DNA of 64,000 nt from JACMLX01 sp040384325 (GTDB lineage Bacteria; Gemmatimonadota; Gemmatimonadetes; Gemmatimonadales; Gemmatimonadaceae). Location: positions 372,001 to 436,000 of the forward strand of contig JAZKJL010000001.1 in assembly GCA_040384325.1 (NCBI GenBank). The letters run 5' to 3'. The position numbers and the translations under genes are program-made. Shown here in pieces: positions 1-9,579 of the stretch. Positions within the stretch are counted from its first letter, which is position 1, and every line of letters starts with the position of its first letter. The notes beneath the pieces were generated by a model. That model was not told where the DNA came from. It was given only the letters and a program-made list of their open reading frames with translations, and ran no database searches.

Positions 1-1138
1 CGTTGATCGGCTTGAAGTGATCGATGTCGATCATCGCCAGCGTCAGCGGATGCCCCACGCGTCGCGCGGTGGCGGCCATCTGGTCCAGCTGCTCGAGGAA
101 GCAGCGGCGCGTGGCCAGTCCGGTCAGGTCGTCGACGTTCACCAGCGACGCCATCTCCTTCGCGTAGTGATCGGCGCGTTCCTTTGCGTCGGTCAGGTCA
201 CGCTCGAGCTGCGACCGTTGCGCCATGGCGGAGCCGATCGGCAGCGCGGTGAGGAAGAGCACCGCCAGGTTGAGCTGGAAGTTGAACACGCGCAGCGTCA
301 CTTCGTCGGGTGTGCTGGCGCCGGCGCTGGCGGCGAGCACGGTGCCGATCGACCCCACCACCGCGACGATGACGGTGGAGAGCGCCGCGCCGAGTGGGCC
401 GAGCCGGAACGACGCCAGCAGCACCGTCGGCATGACCAGGAACTGCACCGGAGGCACGTCGGGCGAGAACACCGCCACGCTCACCACCAGCACGCCGGTG
501 AGGATCAGCGCGGCCTCGAGCCGCGAACTGCGCGCCATCATCAGGTCGGGACCGCGCGTCAGCAGGTCGTGTGCGATCACGGCGATCGGCATCACCACCA
601 GCAGGCCGAGCACGTCGCCCGCCACCCACTTGATGAAGATGGTGATGAACGGGGCGCCGGCCAGCAGCGCCGCCGAGGTGGCGCTGAGGGCGCCGGCGAT
701 CAGCGCCGCGGTGACCGAGGCGAGGATCAGCACCATCACGTCGCTGGAGTGCTGGAAGAGCACCCGACGACCGGTCTCGCGGCGGATGATGGTGGCCGCG
801 ATCATGGCCTCGACCAGGTTCGCCAGTGTGATCGAGCTGGCCGCGATCGCCGTGCTGCCGTTGAACAGGTTCGCCGACACGCTACCGATCGCGCCCGCCA
901 CCAGGATGTCGGTCCAGCGCTTCCGCGACGACAGCAGCAGCGCCGCCACCAGCATGCCGTTGGGTGGCCAGAGCGTGGCGATGTTGCCCGCCTGTCGGCT
1001 GATCGCAAGGCCGCCCAGTGCCGTGGCGAGGTAACCCAGCGTGAGGCCAATGATCAGCAGCGCCGTGCGCTGCAGCGACGGCTCGTCCTGCGCGTCCGCG
1101 ATGTCGGTGTGGTCGGTGTGCGTGGCCCCCATGACCAT
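1..1138 (-). CDS. MASE1-GGDEF membrane diguanylate cyclase (3' part outside window)
   Basis: Signalling protein expected to make cyclic di-GMP. About 379 residues are visible and the gene runs off the left edge. Residues 20-315 form a multi-pass membrane region of MASE1 type (LWPPNG near the first helices, several hydrophobic segments). A GGDEF domain begins near residue 336 with DDLTGLATRR and reaches MIDIDHFKPIN at the edge. The GGDEF signature itself lies outside, so activity cannot be judged. The ATG at 1138 follows the upstream gene's TGA by one base, so the two are probably co-transcribed; a second in-frame ATG lies at 1132. The domain call is firm; the ligand sensed by MASE1 is unknown. 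Confidence 0.85.
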   Translation of the reverse strand, partial: MVMGATHTDHTDIADAQDEPSLQRTALLIIGLTLGYLATALGGLAISRQAGNIATLWPPNGMLVAALLLSSRKRWTDILVAGAIGSVSANLFNGSTAIAASSITLANLVEAMIAATIIRRETGRRVLFQHSSDVMVLILASVTAALIAGALSATSAALLAGAPFITIFIKWVAGDVLGLLVVMPIAVIAHDLLTRGPDLMMARSSRLEAALILTGVLVVSVAVFSPDVPPVQFLVMPTVLLASFRLGPLGAALSTVIVAVVGSIGTVLAASAGASTPDEVTLRVFNFQLNLAVLFLTALPIGSAMAQRSQLERDLTDAKERADHYAKEMASLVNVDDLTGLATRRCFLEQLDQMAATARRVGHPLTLAMIDIDHFKPIN

Positions 1139-1139
1139 C

Positions 1140-1850
1140 TCAGCCGATGTGCTGGATCGCGTAGCCGCGTTCCTGCGCCCGGTTCACGGCCACGATGCCG
1201 GCGGCCGCGAAGTGTGCATTGGGGATCACCGACGCCTTCATCTCGTCGTAGACCTCTGCCGACTTGAGGCCGAGCGCCGTCGCCGCGACGCCGGCGAACG
1301 CACGCGTCGCCATGTCGCAGATCGCGAAGTGCACGCCGCGCTGCACCATCGTGTCGAGCGTCGTCTCGCGATTGGTGAGGGCGGTGCCGTATCCGGTGAC
1401 CTGGTAGACGTTGATCACCGGCGTGGTGGCGGTCTTCGGGTCGGTGAACTTGATGCGTTCGCCGAGCGGCTTGCCGTACTTCGCCCAGATGGCATCCGTG
1501 AATGCGAACGCCGTGGCGTGGTGACGCAGGCCGATGATGACCGCGTTGTCGCCGTGTTCGAGCCCGTAGCCCGACTTGCTGGCGGCGAGGAAGTTGGACG
1601 CGAAGGTGATCGCCTCGCCCACACCGGCGGGTGACGTGGCGTCGAAGAAGAAGCGATGCTGGCCGGCGATGCCGTCCATCCAGTCGTCCTGCGGATGGCG
1701 CGTGGGTGTCCACGGTGCCGCTGGTGCGCGCTGCGCCGGCAGTGCCGGGGCGCCCAGGGTGAACGCGCCGCCGATGGCAGCCAGCCCGGCACCGAGCCGG
1801 GTCATGAACGAGCGTCGCGCCAGGGTCGGATCAGGCTCGGAAATGGACAT
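1140..1850 (-). CDS. Tat-signal secreted protein, possibly DsrE-like
   Basis: A 236-residue protein of unknown function. The N-terminus MSISEPDPTLARRSFMTRLG carries a twin-arginine motif followed by a hydrophobic Ala/Gly-rich stretch ending near APALPAQRA, so Tat export is likely. The mature part (VIIGLRHHATAF, VINVYQVTGYGTAL, HFAICDMATRAFAG) alternates beta and alpha in a way that recalls DsrE/DsrF-like folds. That resemblance is by eye only. The ATG at 1850 is chosen over an upstream in-frame start because it places the Tat motif at residues 12-13. The gene ends one base before the GGDEF gene and is divergent from the lipoprotein at 1991. Confidence 0.7.
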   Translation of the reverse strand: MSISEPDPTLARRSFMTRLGAGLAAIGGAFTLGAPALPAQRAPAAPWTPTRHPQDDWMDGIAGQHRFFFDATSPAGVGEAITFASNFLAASKSGYGLEHGDNAVIIGLRHHATAFAFTDAIWAKYGKPLGERIKFTDPKTATTPVINVYQVTGYGTALTNRETTLDTMVQRGVHFAICDMATRAFAGVAATALGLKSAEVYDEMKASVIPNAHFAAAGIVAVNRAQERGYAIQHIG

Positions 1851-1990
1851 GCGGCAGCAGGGACGGGGCGGGGAATTCTGGACCGGGGCACGGCGGGGCA
1901 CAACATCTCGTGCGACGTTCGACCGGCTGCGCTGCGTTGACCGGTCGTGCGATGTGCGCGACCTTCCGCCCATCTCCAACCCAGCCGCTG

Positions 1991-3265
1991 ATGCGTCCGA
2001 CTGCGCTACGAGTACTACGTCCACTGGTACTGACCTGGCTCATCGCCTGCCAGTCGCGTGATGCGGCACCGGCCACCCAGCGCCTGTCGCTGGCACCGTT
2101 GCCCACACCGGCAGGCGCCCGTGCCGCTGAGCCATTCCTCAGCGCGGCCGGTGGCGGAAATCTAGCCATGAGTTGGTTGCAGCGAAGTGACGACTCCAGC
2201 ACCGTGACACTGCGGCTGGCGATGCTCGATTCGGCCGGCCGCTGGGGCGAGCCGGTGACGGTGGTGGAGTCGAAGGAGCTGTTCGTGAACTGGGCCGATT
2301 TCCCTTCGGTGGTGCCGCTGGCCGACGGACGGCTGCTCGCCCACTGGCTGCAGAAGAATGGGGCTGGCAAGTACGCCTACGACGTCCGCCTGGCGCAGTC
2401 CAGCGATGGCGGGCGCACCTGGACCCGGAGCGTCACGCCGCACGGCGAAGGGATCCAGGCCGAACACGGTTTCGTGACCCTGCTGCCGCGCGCCGACTCG
2501 TCGGCCGACATCGTGTTCCTCAACGGCAGCGAGGCACCGCCCGCCGCCGCCGGGGCACCAGCGGCCGAGGAGGGACGCGGCCCGCCGATGCGGCTCGCGA
2601 TCGCGCGCTGGGGCGCCGACGGTGTGGTCTCCGTCGCGCCCACCATCCTCGATGAACGCACCTGCGACTGCTGCCAGACGGCGGCCGCCGTCACGTCGCG
2701 CGGACCGGTGGTGCTCTACCGCGATCGCAGCGAGACGGAAACACGTGACATCTCGGTGCGCCGGCTGGTCGACGGCACCTGGACCGAGCCCACGCCGCTG
2801 CACGCCGACAACTGGATCATCGACGCCTGCCCGGTGAACGGTCCGGCGATTTCCGCCATCGGCGACCGCGTGGTCGCGGCCTGGTTCACCGGTGCCCGCG
2901 ACACCGCCAAGGTGCAGCTGGTGTTCTCCACCGACGCCGGCGCCACCTTCGGTGCGCCGGTGCGCATCGACGCCGGAGCGCCGGCCGGTCGCGTGGACGT
3001 CGAGATGCTCGATGGTGGCGACGCGATCGTGACCTGGATCGAGCGCACCGCCCGCGACACCTCCGAGGTCCGCGCGCGCATCGTCCGCGCCGACGGCACC
3101 GCCGAGGCGCCGCTCACCGTCTCCACGCTGAAGCAGGGCCGGGCCAGCGGCTTCCCGCGCATGGTCCGCCGTCGATCGGACATCGCGCTGGCGTGGACGG
3201 TGCCCGGGGCACCCGGCGTCCCGGGAACGATCCAGCTCGCGGCGCTGCGCGTGGCGCCGCGCTGA
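1991..3265 (+). CDS. Sialidase/BNR-fold lipoprotein
   Basis: A 424-residue predicted lipoprotein. The N-terminus has two positive residues, a hydrophobic stretch and the lipobox LIAC before QSRDAAP, so it should be lipidated and anchored in the envelope. The body is beta-rich with an Asp-box (SSDGGRTW, near residue 139) and a related element (FSTDAGATFG), as in six-bladed sialidase/BNR propellers. No sialidase catalytic arginine triad could be confirmed, so substrate and activity are open. A Cys cluster TCDCCQ near residue 223 is unusual for the fold and could bind metal or form disulfides. The ATG at 1991 is chosen because upstream in-frame codons would bury the signal peptide. Confidence 0.75.
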   Translation: MRPTALRVLRPLVLTWLIACQSRDAAPATQRLSLAPLPTPAGARAAEPFLSAAGGGNLAMSWLQRSDDSSTVTLRLAMLDSAGRWGEPVTVVESKELFVNWADFPSVVPLADGRLLAHWLQKNGAGKYAYDVRLAQSSDGGRTWTRSVTPHGEGIQAEHGFVTLLPRADSSADIVFLNGSEAPPAAAGAPAAEEGRGPPMRLAIARWGADGVVSVAPTILDERTCDCCQTAAAVTSRGPVVLYRDRSETETRDISVRRLVDGTWTEPTPLHADNWIIDACPVNGPAISAIGDRVVAAWFTGARDTAKVQLVFSTDAGATFGAPVRIDAGAPAGRVDVEMLDGGDAIVTWIERTARDTSEVRARIVRADGTAEAPLTVSTLKQGRASGFPRMVRRRSDIALAWTVPGAPGVPGTIQLAALRVAPR

Positions 3266-3348
3266 CGTCGCACGGGCGTCTATCGCCCCACGCTGCCAGC
3301 GTCTTCCGCACCGCCGGCGTAGTCCACGCAACTCCTGCCCATTTGCTC

Positions 3349-6201
3349 ATGCGACGCCTGTCCGTCCTTGCCCTCGCGGCCCTCGCCGCGGCGCCGCTCG
3401 CGGCGCAGCGCGGCACCCAGCCCATCGACTCCGCCTACACCGCGCGGATCCTCGAACTCACGCCCACGCACCCGCAGTACAAGTTCATCACCGACCTGGT
3501 GGACTACCTGCCCGCGTCCACCAAGGTGCCGACGCCACTGCAGACGCTGGGATACGTGCCGGGCACGATCGGGCGGCTCGCGTACAGCGCCGAAGCGGTG
3601 AAGTACTACCGCGCGGTGGATGCCGCGAGTGATCGCGTGCAGGTGGTGAGCCTCGGCAAGTCGGAGGAAGGGCGCGAGATGGTGATGGCGATCATCGCCG
3701 ACGAAGCCACGATGGCGAAGCTCGACGACTACAAGGCCATCCTGCGCAAGCTCACCGATCCGCGCGGCCTCTCGGCCACCGAGCGCGCCGAGTTGCTGAA
3801 GATGGGGAAGCCGATCTACCTGCTCAGCGGTGCGCTGCACTCCACCGAGACGGGCAGCCCCGAGGCGATGATCGAGATGCTCTATCGCCTCGCCGTGGAC
3901 GAGGGTGAGCACATCCGCAAGATCCGCGAGAACGTGATCACGATGATCATCCCGGTCTGGGAAGTGGACGGGCGCGATCACTACGTGGATTTCTATCAGC
4001 AGAACCGTCGCCTGAACCTGCCGGCCAGCGCCGGCGTCGGCCTGCCGTACTGGGGCAAGTACGTCGCGCACGACAACAACCGCGACGGCATGGCGCTGAC
4101 CCTCGAGCTCACGCGGTCGTTCCTCAAGACGTTCCTCGAGTGGCGCCCGACCGTCACCCACGACCTGCACGAGTCGGTGCCGTTCCTCTACACCAGCACC
4201 GGCACCGGGCCGTACAACACCGAGTACGACGCGATCCAGATCGACGAGTGGTTCTCGCTCGCCTATTCCGAGATCACGGAGCTCACGCGTCGCGGCCTGC
4301 CGGGTGTGTTCACCTACCAGTTCTACGACGGCTGGGCGCCGAACTACGGCCTCTCGATCGCGAACCTCCACAACTCCATCGGCCGGTTCTACGAGACCTA
4401 CACCTCCAGCGGTGCCGACTGCGTGAACAGCGTGACGCTGCCGGCCACCGCCACCTCGGTGCAATGGTACCGACCCAATCCGCCGGTGAACGGCATCCGC
4501 TGGTGCATTCGCAGCAACGTCAACTACCAGCAGTCGGGCGTGCTGGTGGCGCTGCGCCACGTGGCCGACAACCGCCAGAAATACCTCGAGAACGCGGTGG
4601 TGAAGGCGGAGCGCAGCATCGCGCGCGGCCTGCGCTCGGCGCCGTATGCCTTCGTCGTCCCACGCGGACAGCGTCGCGCCGCCGAGGCGGCCGAACTGGT
4701 GAACCTGTTCCGCACCCAGGGCACCGAAGTGCACGAGGCCAGCAGCGGCTTCACGCTCGGCACGGGCAAGGACTCGGTCACGGTCAACAGCGGTGACTGG
4801 ATCGTGCGCCTCGACCAGCCGTACACGCAGTTCCCGCGCACCGTGCTGTCACTGCAGAGCTTCAAGCCCACCGATCCGCAGCCGTACGACGACACTGGCT
4901 GGACGATGGACCTGCTCCGTCACGTGACGACGCTCAAGATCGCCGACTCCACCGTGCTCGCGAAGCCGATGCGCCTGCTCACCGCCGACGCGACCGTGAG
5001 CGGCACCGTGGCGGGCAGCGGCAGCACGCTGGTGGTGCCCCATCTCGGCGACTGGCGCTCGGCCACGCTGCCGTGGAAGGTGTCCGGTGCGCGCGTGCGC
5101 GTGGCCGACAGCGCCTTCACCGTCGGCGGCACCAGCTATCCCGCCGGCACCTTCCTGCTGGCCGACGCGCCGGCGGTGCGCGCCAGCGTCGCCGCGCTGG
5201 GGCTCGGTGCCATCGCAACCGGCGACGTGTCGGTGTCCGCCCATCCGATCGCCTTGCCACGCATCGCGATCATGCACTCCTGGATCTCGACGCAGGACGA
5301 AGGGTGGGTGCGTTACGCCTTCGACCGACTCGGCGTGCCGTACACCACCATCTCCGAACAGGAGATCAAGGCGCCGGGCATGCTCGACCGGTTCGACGTG
5401 GTGATCTACCCGCACGTGGGTGGCAACTCGGCCACGCTGCTCAATGGCCGCTCGATGGCCGGCCCGCCGGTGCCGTGGAAGAAGACCGCCGAAACGCCGC
5501 ACCTCGGTGCCAACGACGAGACGGACGACGTGCGACCCGGCATGGGCTTCGATGGACTGCTGGCGCTGCGACGCTTCGTGGAGCGCGGCGGCCTCCTGTT
5601 CACCGAGGGCGCCACTTCGCGCTTCGTGGCCGACATGGGCTTCCATCCGCAGGTGAGTGCGGTCGAGACGCCCACGCTGCGCGCGCGCGGTGGTGTGTTC
5701 CGCGGCGAGGTGGTGACGGCCACGCACCCGATGCTGTACGGGTACGAGCGCCGCAGCTTCCCGCTCTTCTTCTCGCAGGCGCCGGTGCTGCAGGTGGGCG
5801 GTGGTGCCGGCGGTCCCGGTGGTGGCGGTGGCGGTGGTGGTGCAGCGGCACCGGCGTCAGGACCGGCGATGGGCATCGGCGGACGCCCGGTGGATCCGGC
5901 GTTCCTCGCCGCCACCGAACGGGCTCGCGCGAAGGTGGTGGTGCGCTGGTCGCAGAACGCCGACTCGCTGCTGATCTCGGGCCTGATCGCCGGCGGCAGT
6001 GAAATGGCCGGCCGGGCAGCCGTGGTGGATGCGCCGGTGGGCAATGGGCACGTGATCCTGATGGGCACGCGGCCGTGGTATCGCTGGCAGAACCAGGGTG
6101 CGATGGCGCTCGCCTTCAATGCGATCGCGAACTGGAACGCGCTCAGCGCGGCCCCGGCGACCACCAGTGCCGCACGCAGCGGCACCCGCGGCACGCGCTG
6201 A
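3349..6201 (+). CDS. M14 family zinc carboxypeptidase, secreted, with C-terminal extension
   Basis: A 950-residue secreted peptidase. MRRLSVLALAALAAAPLAAQ is a Sec signal peptide and fixes the start at 3349. The M14 domain carries the zinc motif HSTE (H164, E167) and a downstream histidine in HDLHES (H274) as the probable third ligand. The protein is much longer than a bare carboxypeptidase (about 300 residues). The second half holds beta-rich segments and a region with IAIMHSW and DVVIYPHVGG resembling a glutamine-amidotransferase-like fold. A glycine-rich tract lies near residues 820-840. The gene overlaps the next one (TGATG at 6199-6203), which suggests a joint role in scavenging peptides outside the cytoplasm. 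Confidence 0.85.
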   Translation: MRRLSVLALAALAAAPLAAQRGTQPIDSAYTARILELTPTHPQYKFITDLVDYLPASTKVPTPLQTLGYVPGTIGRLAYSAEAVKYYRAVDAASDRVQVVSLGKSEEGREMVMAIIADEATMAKLDDYKAILRKLTDPRGLSATERAELLKMGKPIYLLSGALHSTETGSPEAMIEMLYRLAVDEGEHIRKIRENVITMIIPVWEVDGRDHYVDFYQQNRRLNLPASAGVGLPYWGKYVAHDNNRDGMALTLELTRSFLKTFLEWRPTVTHDLHESVPFLYTSTGTGPYNTEYDAIQIDEWFSLAYSEITELTRRGLPGVFTYQFYDGWAPNYGLSIANLHNSIGRFYETYTSSGADCVNSVTLPATATSVQWYRPNPPVNGIRWCIRSNVNYQQSGVLVALRHVADNRQKYLENAVVKAERSIARGLRSAPYAFVVPRGQRRAAEAAELVNLFRTQGTEVHEASSGFTLGTGKDSVTVNSGDWIVRLDQPYTQFPRTVLSLQSFKPTDPQPYDDTGWTMDLLRHVTTLKIADSTVLAKPMRLLTADATVSGTVAGSGSTLVVPHLGDWRSATLPWKVSGARVRVADSAFTVGGTSYPAGTFLLADAPAVRASVAALGLGAIATGDVSVSAHPIALPRIAIMHSWISTQDEGWVRYAFDRLGVPYTTISEQEIKAPGMLDRFDVVIYPHVGGNSATLLNGRSMAGPPVPWKKTAETPHLGANDETDDVRPGMGFDGLLALRRFVERGGLLFTEGATSRFVADMGFHPQVSAVETPTLRARGGVFRGEVVTATHPMLYGYERRSFPLFFSQAPVLQVGGGAGGPGGGGGGGGAAAPASGPAMGIGGRPVDPAFLAATERARAKVVVRWSQNADSLLISGLIAGGSEMAGRAAVVDAPVGNGHVILMGTRPWYRWQNQGAMALAFNAIANWNALSAAPATTSAARSGTRGTR

Positions 6202-7544
6202 TGGCGATCGCACGCCGGTTGCTGGTTGCGCTGTGCGCAGTGGTCGGTGTGCACTCGGCCGCGGTGGCGCAGGGTGCGCCGCGTGTCACCATGGCGGTGG
6301 TGGGCGGCCGGATCATCGATGGATACGGTGGTCCGGTGATCGAGAACGGCGTGATCCTCGTGGCCGGGGATCGCATCGTGCAGGTCGGGCGCGTCGGTGA
6401 GCTGGCGGTACCCCCGGGTGCGACGGTCATCGATGGCAACGGCCACACCGTGATGCCGGGCCTGATCGACATGCACGTGCACCTGCACATCGTCGGTCAT
6501 GGTGACTACAAGCGCTGGGACGAGCTCTATGGTACGCGCGACGCATCGCTGGTGATGCCGATCGCGGCGCGGCAGCTGCTGAGCGCCGGTGTCACCACCG
6601 CGCGTGACCTCGGCGCGCGGCTGGAAGACATCATCAGCGTGAAGAAGCGCATTGCCAGCGGTGAGATCCCGGGACCGCGCCTGTTCGTGACGGGGCCCTT
6701 CATCCAGCACGCCGCCTACGAGCGGTACGAGGAGGCGTTTCGCTGGGGCGTGACCGGCGCCGACGACGCCCGCCGCCGCGTGACGCAGCTGCTCGACGCA
6801 GGCGTGGACATGATCAAGCTGATCGACCAGGACCAGATGACCGAGGCCGAAGTGGCCGCGGTGGTCGAGACGGCGCACAAGCGGGGCAAGCCGGTGGTGG
6901 CGCATGCGCACCGCATGGAGGAGATCCGCATCGGCTTGAAGCACAACGTGGACAACTTCGAGCACACCGGCCTCGGCACCGCGCCGGGGTTCGCCGAGGA
7001 CGTGCTGCAGAAGCTGCGGGAGCGGAACTCGGGCCTCTACTGGACGCCCACCATCTCGCCGTTGTACACGATGTACTTCACCGGCAGCCTCTTTCCCGAG
7101 CGCATCGACGACCCGGCCTGGCACGAGTTCATGCCGGAGGAGATGTGGAAGGAGATCCGCGCGTCGCTGTCGAACATTCCGCAGCTGCCGTACTACGCGC
7201 TCTTCCCGTCACGCATCCCGCTGCTGCCGGCCAAGTTCGCACAGCTGCGCCAGACCGGCGTGCGGATGATGATCGGCACCGATGCCGGCATCCCGTCCAT
7301 GTTCCACAACGACGCCACCTGGCGCGAGATGGTGAAGTGGGTGGAGCTGGGCGTCTCGCCGATGGAGACGATCCAGAGTGCGACGCTCTGGCCGGCCCGC
7401 TTCCTCAAGGGTGATGCCAACTTCGGTGTCCTCGCCCCCGGGCGCTTCGCCGACATCATCCTCGTCCGCGGTGACCCGCTCACCGACATGACGGTGATGC
7501 GCGACGTGAAGGTCGTGATCCAGAGCGGGAAGCGGGTGAAGTAG
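6201..7544 (+). CDS. Secreted amidohydrolase (imidazolonepropionase/prolidase-like)
   Basis: A 447-residue metal-dependent hydrolase of the amidohydrolase superfamily. It opens with a signal peptide (MAIARRLLVALCAVVGVHSA), then a small beta domain (VVGGRIIDGYGGPVI) and the first metal motif MHVHLH (H92, H94). Further ligands are the lysine in MIKLIDQD, histidines in VVAHAH and FEHTG, and the aspartate in IGTDAGIP. The C-terminal LAPGRFADIILV is the usual closing beta strand. All expected metal residues are present, so it should be active; the substrate, probably a cyclic amide or dipeptide, cannot be read from sequence. Its ATG overlaps the stop of the M14 peptidase. Confidence 0.85.
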   Translation: MAIARRLLVALCAVVGVHSAAVAQGAPRVTMAVVGGRIIDGYGGPVIENGVILVAGDRIVQVGRVGELAVPPGATVIDGNGHTVMPGLIDMHVHLHIVGHGDYKRWDELYGTRDASLVMPIAARQLLSAGVTTARDLGARLEDIISVKKRIASGEIPGPRLFVTGPFIQHAAYERYEEAFRWGVTGADDARRRVTQLLDAGVDMIKLIDQDQMTEAEVAAVVETAHKRGKPVVAHAHRMEEIRIGLKHNVDNFEHTGLGTAPGFAEDVLQKLRERNSGLYWTPTISPLYTMYFTGSLFPERIDDPAWHEFMPEEMWKEIRASLSNIPQLPYYALFPSRIPLLPAKFAQLRQTGVRMMIGTDAGIPSMFHNDATWREMVKWVELGVSPMETIQSATLWPARFLKGDANFGVLAPGRFADIILVRGDPLTDMTVMRDVKVVIQSGKRVK

Positions 7545-7576
7545 GTCAGTGATGTTCGCGAGACCGTTCACAACCT

Positions 7577-7666
7577 GACGCAAAGACGCAGTGACGCGAA
7601 GTCGCAAAGAAAAGCATGAAATGCAGTAGGACTCCTTGCGTCCTTGCGCCTTCGCGACTTTGCGTC
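7577..7666. repeat. REP-like imperfect inverted repeat between convergent genes
   Basis: Two 33-base arms (7577-7609 and 7634-7666) are imperfect reverse complements, matching at about 24 of 33 positions. The outer nine bases GACGCAAAG pair perfectly and CGC/GCG-rich steps recur inside. It lies between the ends of two convergent genes, so it may act as a bidirectional terminator or as a dispersed intergenic repeat. Similar GACGCAAAG-type palindromes occur in other GC-rich bacterial genomes. The arms are less GC-rich than the flanking coding DNA. Confidence 0.7.
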
Positions 7667-7709
7667 ACGCTGTTGCTGTTTCCGCGCTCGGTACCAGGCT
7701 GCACCCGGC

Positions 7710-9572
7710 CTAGCGCTTCGCTCGAGCACGCACGATCTCGATCCGCTCGATCACCGCACCTTCCTGGATCCTGTCCATGATCGCGAGCCCGGTACGCATC
7801 GTGGCCAGCACGGTGTAATCGCGGTCGAGGCGGAAGTTGTCGACCAGGTTGAAGTAGATCTGCCCATCGCCGGTGTCGCGACCGCGGGTCGAGATGCCGA
7901 TCGTGCCGCGGGCGTTGCGCGCGAATCCGAGCTCGTCGCGCATGAACTCGCGTGTGCGGCCATCGTATTCGTCGGCACCCGGGCTACCACCCTGGATCAC
8001 GAAGTTGGGCACGATGCGGTGGAAGGTCAGCCCGTCGTATTGCCCCGACTCGGCCAGCTGCGCGAACACGCCGACCGTCACCGGCGCCTCGTCGGTGAGC
8101 AGGGTCATCGTCATCGTACCGAGCCCCTTCATGCGGATGCGCGCCGTGGCCCCGGCGAGGCCGCGGATGTACGACGCGGGCGGGATCGGCGGGATGGGCA
8201 GGGCGGTCGTGACTGGAGCCACCGTCGCCCCGGTGCGCGCGCTCAGGATCCGCGCCGCCTCGGCGGCGATGGCCGGGTCGCGGTCGGAGAGGGCCTCACG
8301 CAGCAGGGCGTTGGTGCCCGTGTCCGAGACGCTGCCGATCAGCTTCAGGATCGCCACCCGTGGATCGCGCATCGTCATGCTGCCGTCGCCGGCCAGGCGC
8401 TGGTAGGCACTGACCACGCGCTGCAGCTGCGGTTTGAGATCCACCTTCTGGTTCGCCAGCAGGTTCGCCGACGCCAGCGCCAGACCCGCATGTTCGCTGC
8501 GCAGGTTCCGGATGGCATCGTCGGGACTCGTCATCGCGGCGATGATCACGTTCGGGTTCGGGTCACGGAGCAGCGTGGCGACCGTCGCGCTGTCCTTCGC
8601 CAGTCGCGCCGCGGTCGCCACCGCCACACGCACCTGCCAGGTGGAATCGGTGGCCAGCTCGCGGATCACGCGCCGCCGTTCGCTGCTGTCCATGTTCGCC
8701 CACACCAGCGCCAGCGCACGCATCCGCCACGTCCGTCCACCGCGCACCAGCGGCGCCAGTTGCGTGGCATCACATCCCGGCCGGCGACCGATCGCCTCGA
8801 TCGCCCCCAACGACACGTGTTCGTCGGCATCGGCGAGGAATGGCGTCACGTCCTGGCAGGTGGCCGCGAAGCGCAACGCCTCGTAGCGCACCATCGGTGA
8901 CGGGTCGCGCGCCAGCGTGGCCGCAGCCTGCCGAGCGACGAGGCGACGCACCTCGGGGCGGCGATCGGCGGTGGCCGCGGCCACCAGGGCCGGTGTGCTG
9001 TGCCGCGCGCGATTGAGTGTCAGCAGCACCAGCTGCCGGATCGACCCATCGGTGTTTGCGATGAAGGCCGCCTCCAGCGCGGCCAGCGTGGCCGGCTGCA
9101 GCTTGCGCGACTCGCCGCCCAGCCGCAGCAACGACTCCATGCCGCGCGCCGCCCCGGCGCGCACCGCGATGGCGGGTTCACGCAGGCCGCGCACCAGTGT
9201 CGCCTCGGCCTCGGCGCCGCCATCCTTCGCGCGCCCCAGCGCCTCGTACAGCGCCGCACGCACCGTCGGATCGCGTTCGGTGCGCAGCGCGGCGTCGTAG
9301 TCATGCGCGGCGCGCAGCTGCGCCAGCGCTCCGGCCGCGGCGCGCCGCACCCCGGCATCACGCGCCGAGAGCAGGGGAATCAGCGTCGCGCGGTGCGATG
9401 AGTCCTCGAGCCGGCCCAGCGCGCGTGCCGCCAGGCGCTGTGCGCGCGGATCACGACCGGTGGCGGCGCGGACGAGCGCCGGAACTCCGGAGGCGCGCGC
9501 ATGTTCGGCCTCGAGGACGGCGCGGTCCACCGGGACCTGCGCCACGAGCACGGGGAGGAGGAGAATCCACAT
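7710..9572 (-). CDS. HEAT-repeat protein fused to cyclophilin-type peptidyl-prolyl isomerase
   Basis: A 620-residue two-part protein. A short hydrophobic N-terminus (MWILLLPVLVAQVPV) is probably a signal peptide. Residues 30-450 are alpha-helical HEAT/PBS-lyase-like repeats (RAATGRDPRAQRLAARALG, RDAGVRRAAAGALAQL). From about residue 467 a cyclophilin domain follows, with the core GLTFHRIVPNFVIQGG and a later GQIYFNLVDN. The FHR arginine is kept. Cyclophilins isomerise Xaa-Pro bonds; the repeats may present client proteins, probably in the periplasm. The ATG at 9572 lies seven bases after a TACAAT box, with no visible ribosome-binding site. Confidence 0.85.
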   Translation of the reverse strand: MWILLLPVLVAQVPVDRAVLEAEHARASGVPALVRAATGRDPRAQRLAARALGRLEDSSHRATLIPLLSARDAGVRRAAAGALAQLRAAHDYDAALRTERDPTVRAALYEALGRAKDGGAEAEATLVRGLREPAIAVRAGAARGMESLLRLGGESRKLQPATLAALEAAFIANTDGSIRQLVLLTLNRARHSTPALVAAATADRRPEVRRLVARQAAATLARDPSPMVRYEALRFAATCQDVTPFLADADEHVSLGAIEAIGRRPGCDATQLAPLVRGGRTWRMRALALVWANMDSSERRRVIRELATDSTWQVRVAVATAARLAKDSATVATLLRDPNPNVIIAAMTSPDDAIRNLRSEHAGLALASANLLANQKVDLKPQLQRVVSAYQRLAGDGSMTMRDPRVAILKLIGSVSDTGTNALLREALSDRDPAIAAEAARILSARTGATVAPVTTALPIPPIPPASYIRGLAGATARIRMKGLGTMTMTLLTDEAPVTVGVFAQLAESGQYDGLTFHRIVPNFVIQGGSPGADEYDGRTREFMRDELGFARNARGTIGISTRGRDTGDGQIYFNLVDNFRLDRDYTVLATMRTGLAIMDRIQEGAVIERIEIVRARAKR

Positions 9573-9579
9573 GACCGCA

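Noticed and set aside
17..1267. 416-codon plus-strand frame over the left edge
   Set aside because: Arg/His/Gln-rich with no domain; the opposite strand gives a clean MASE1-GGDEF protein.
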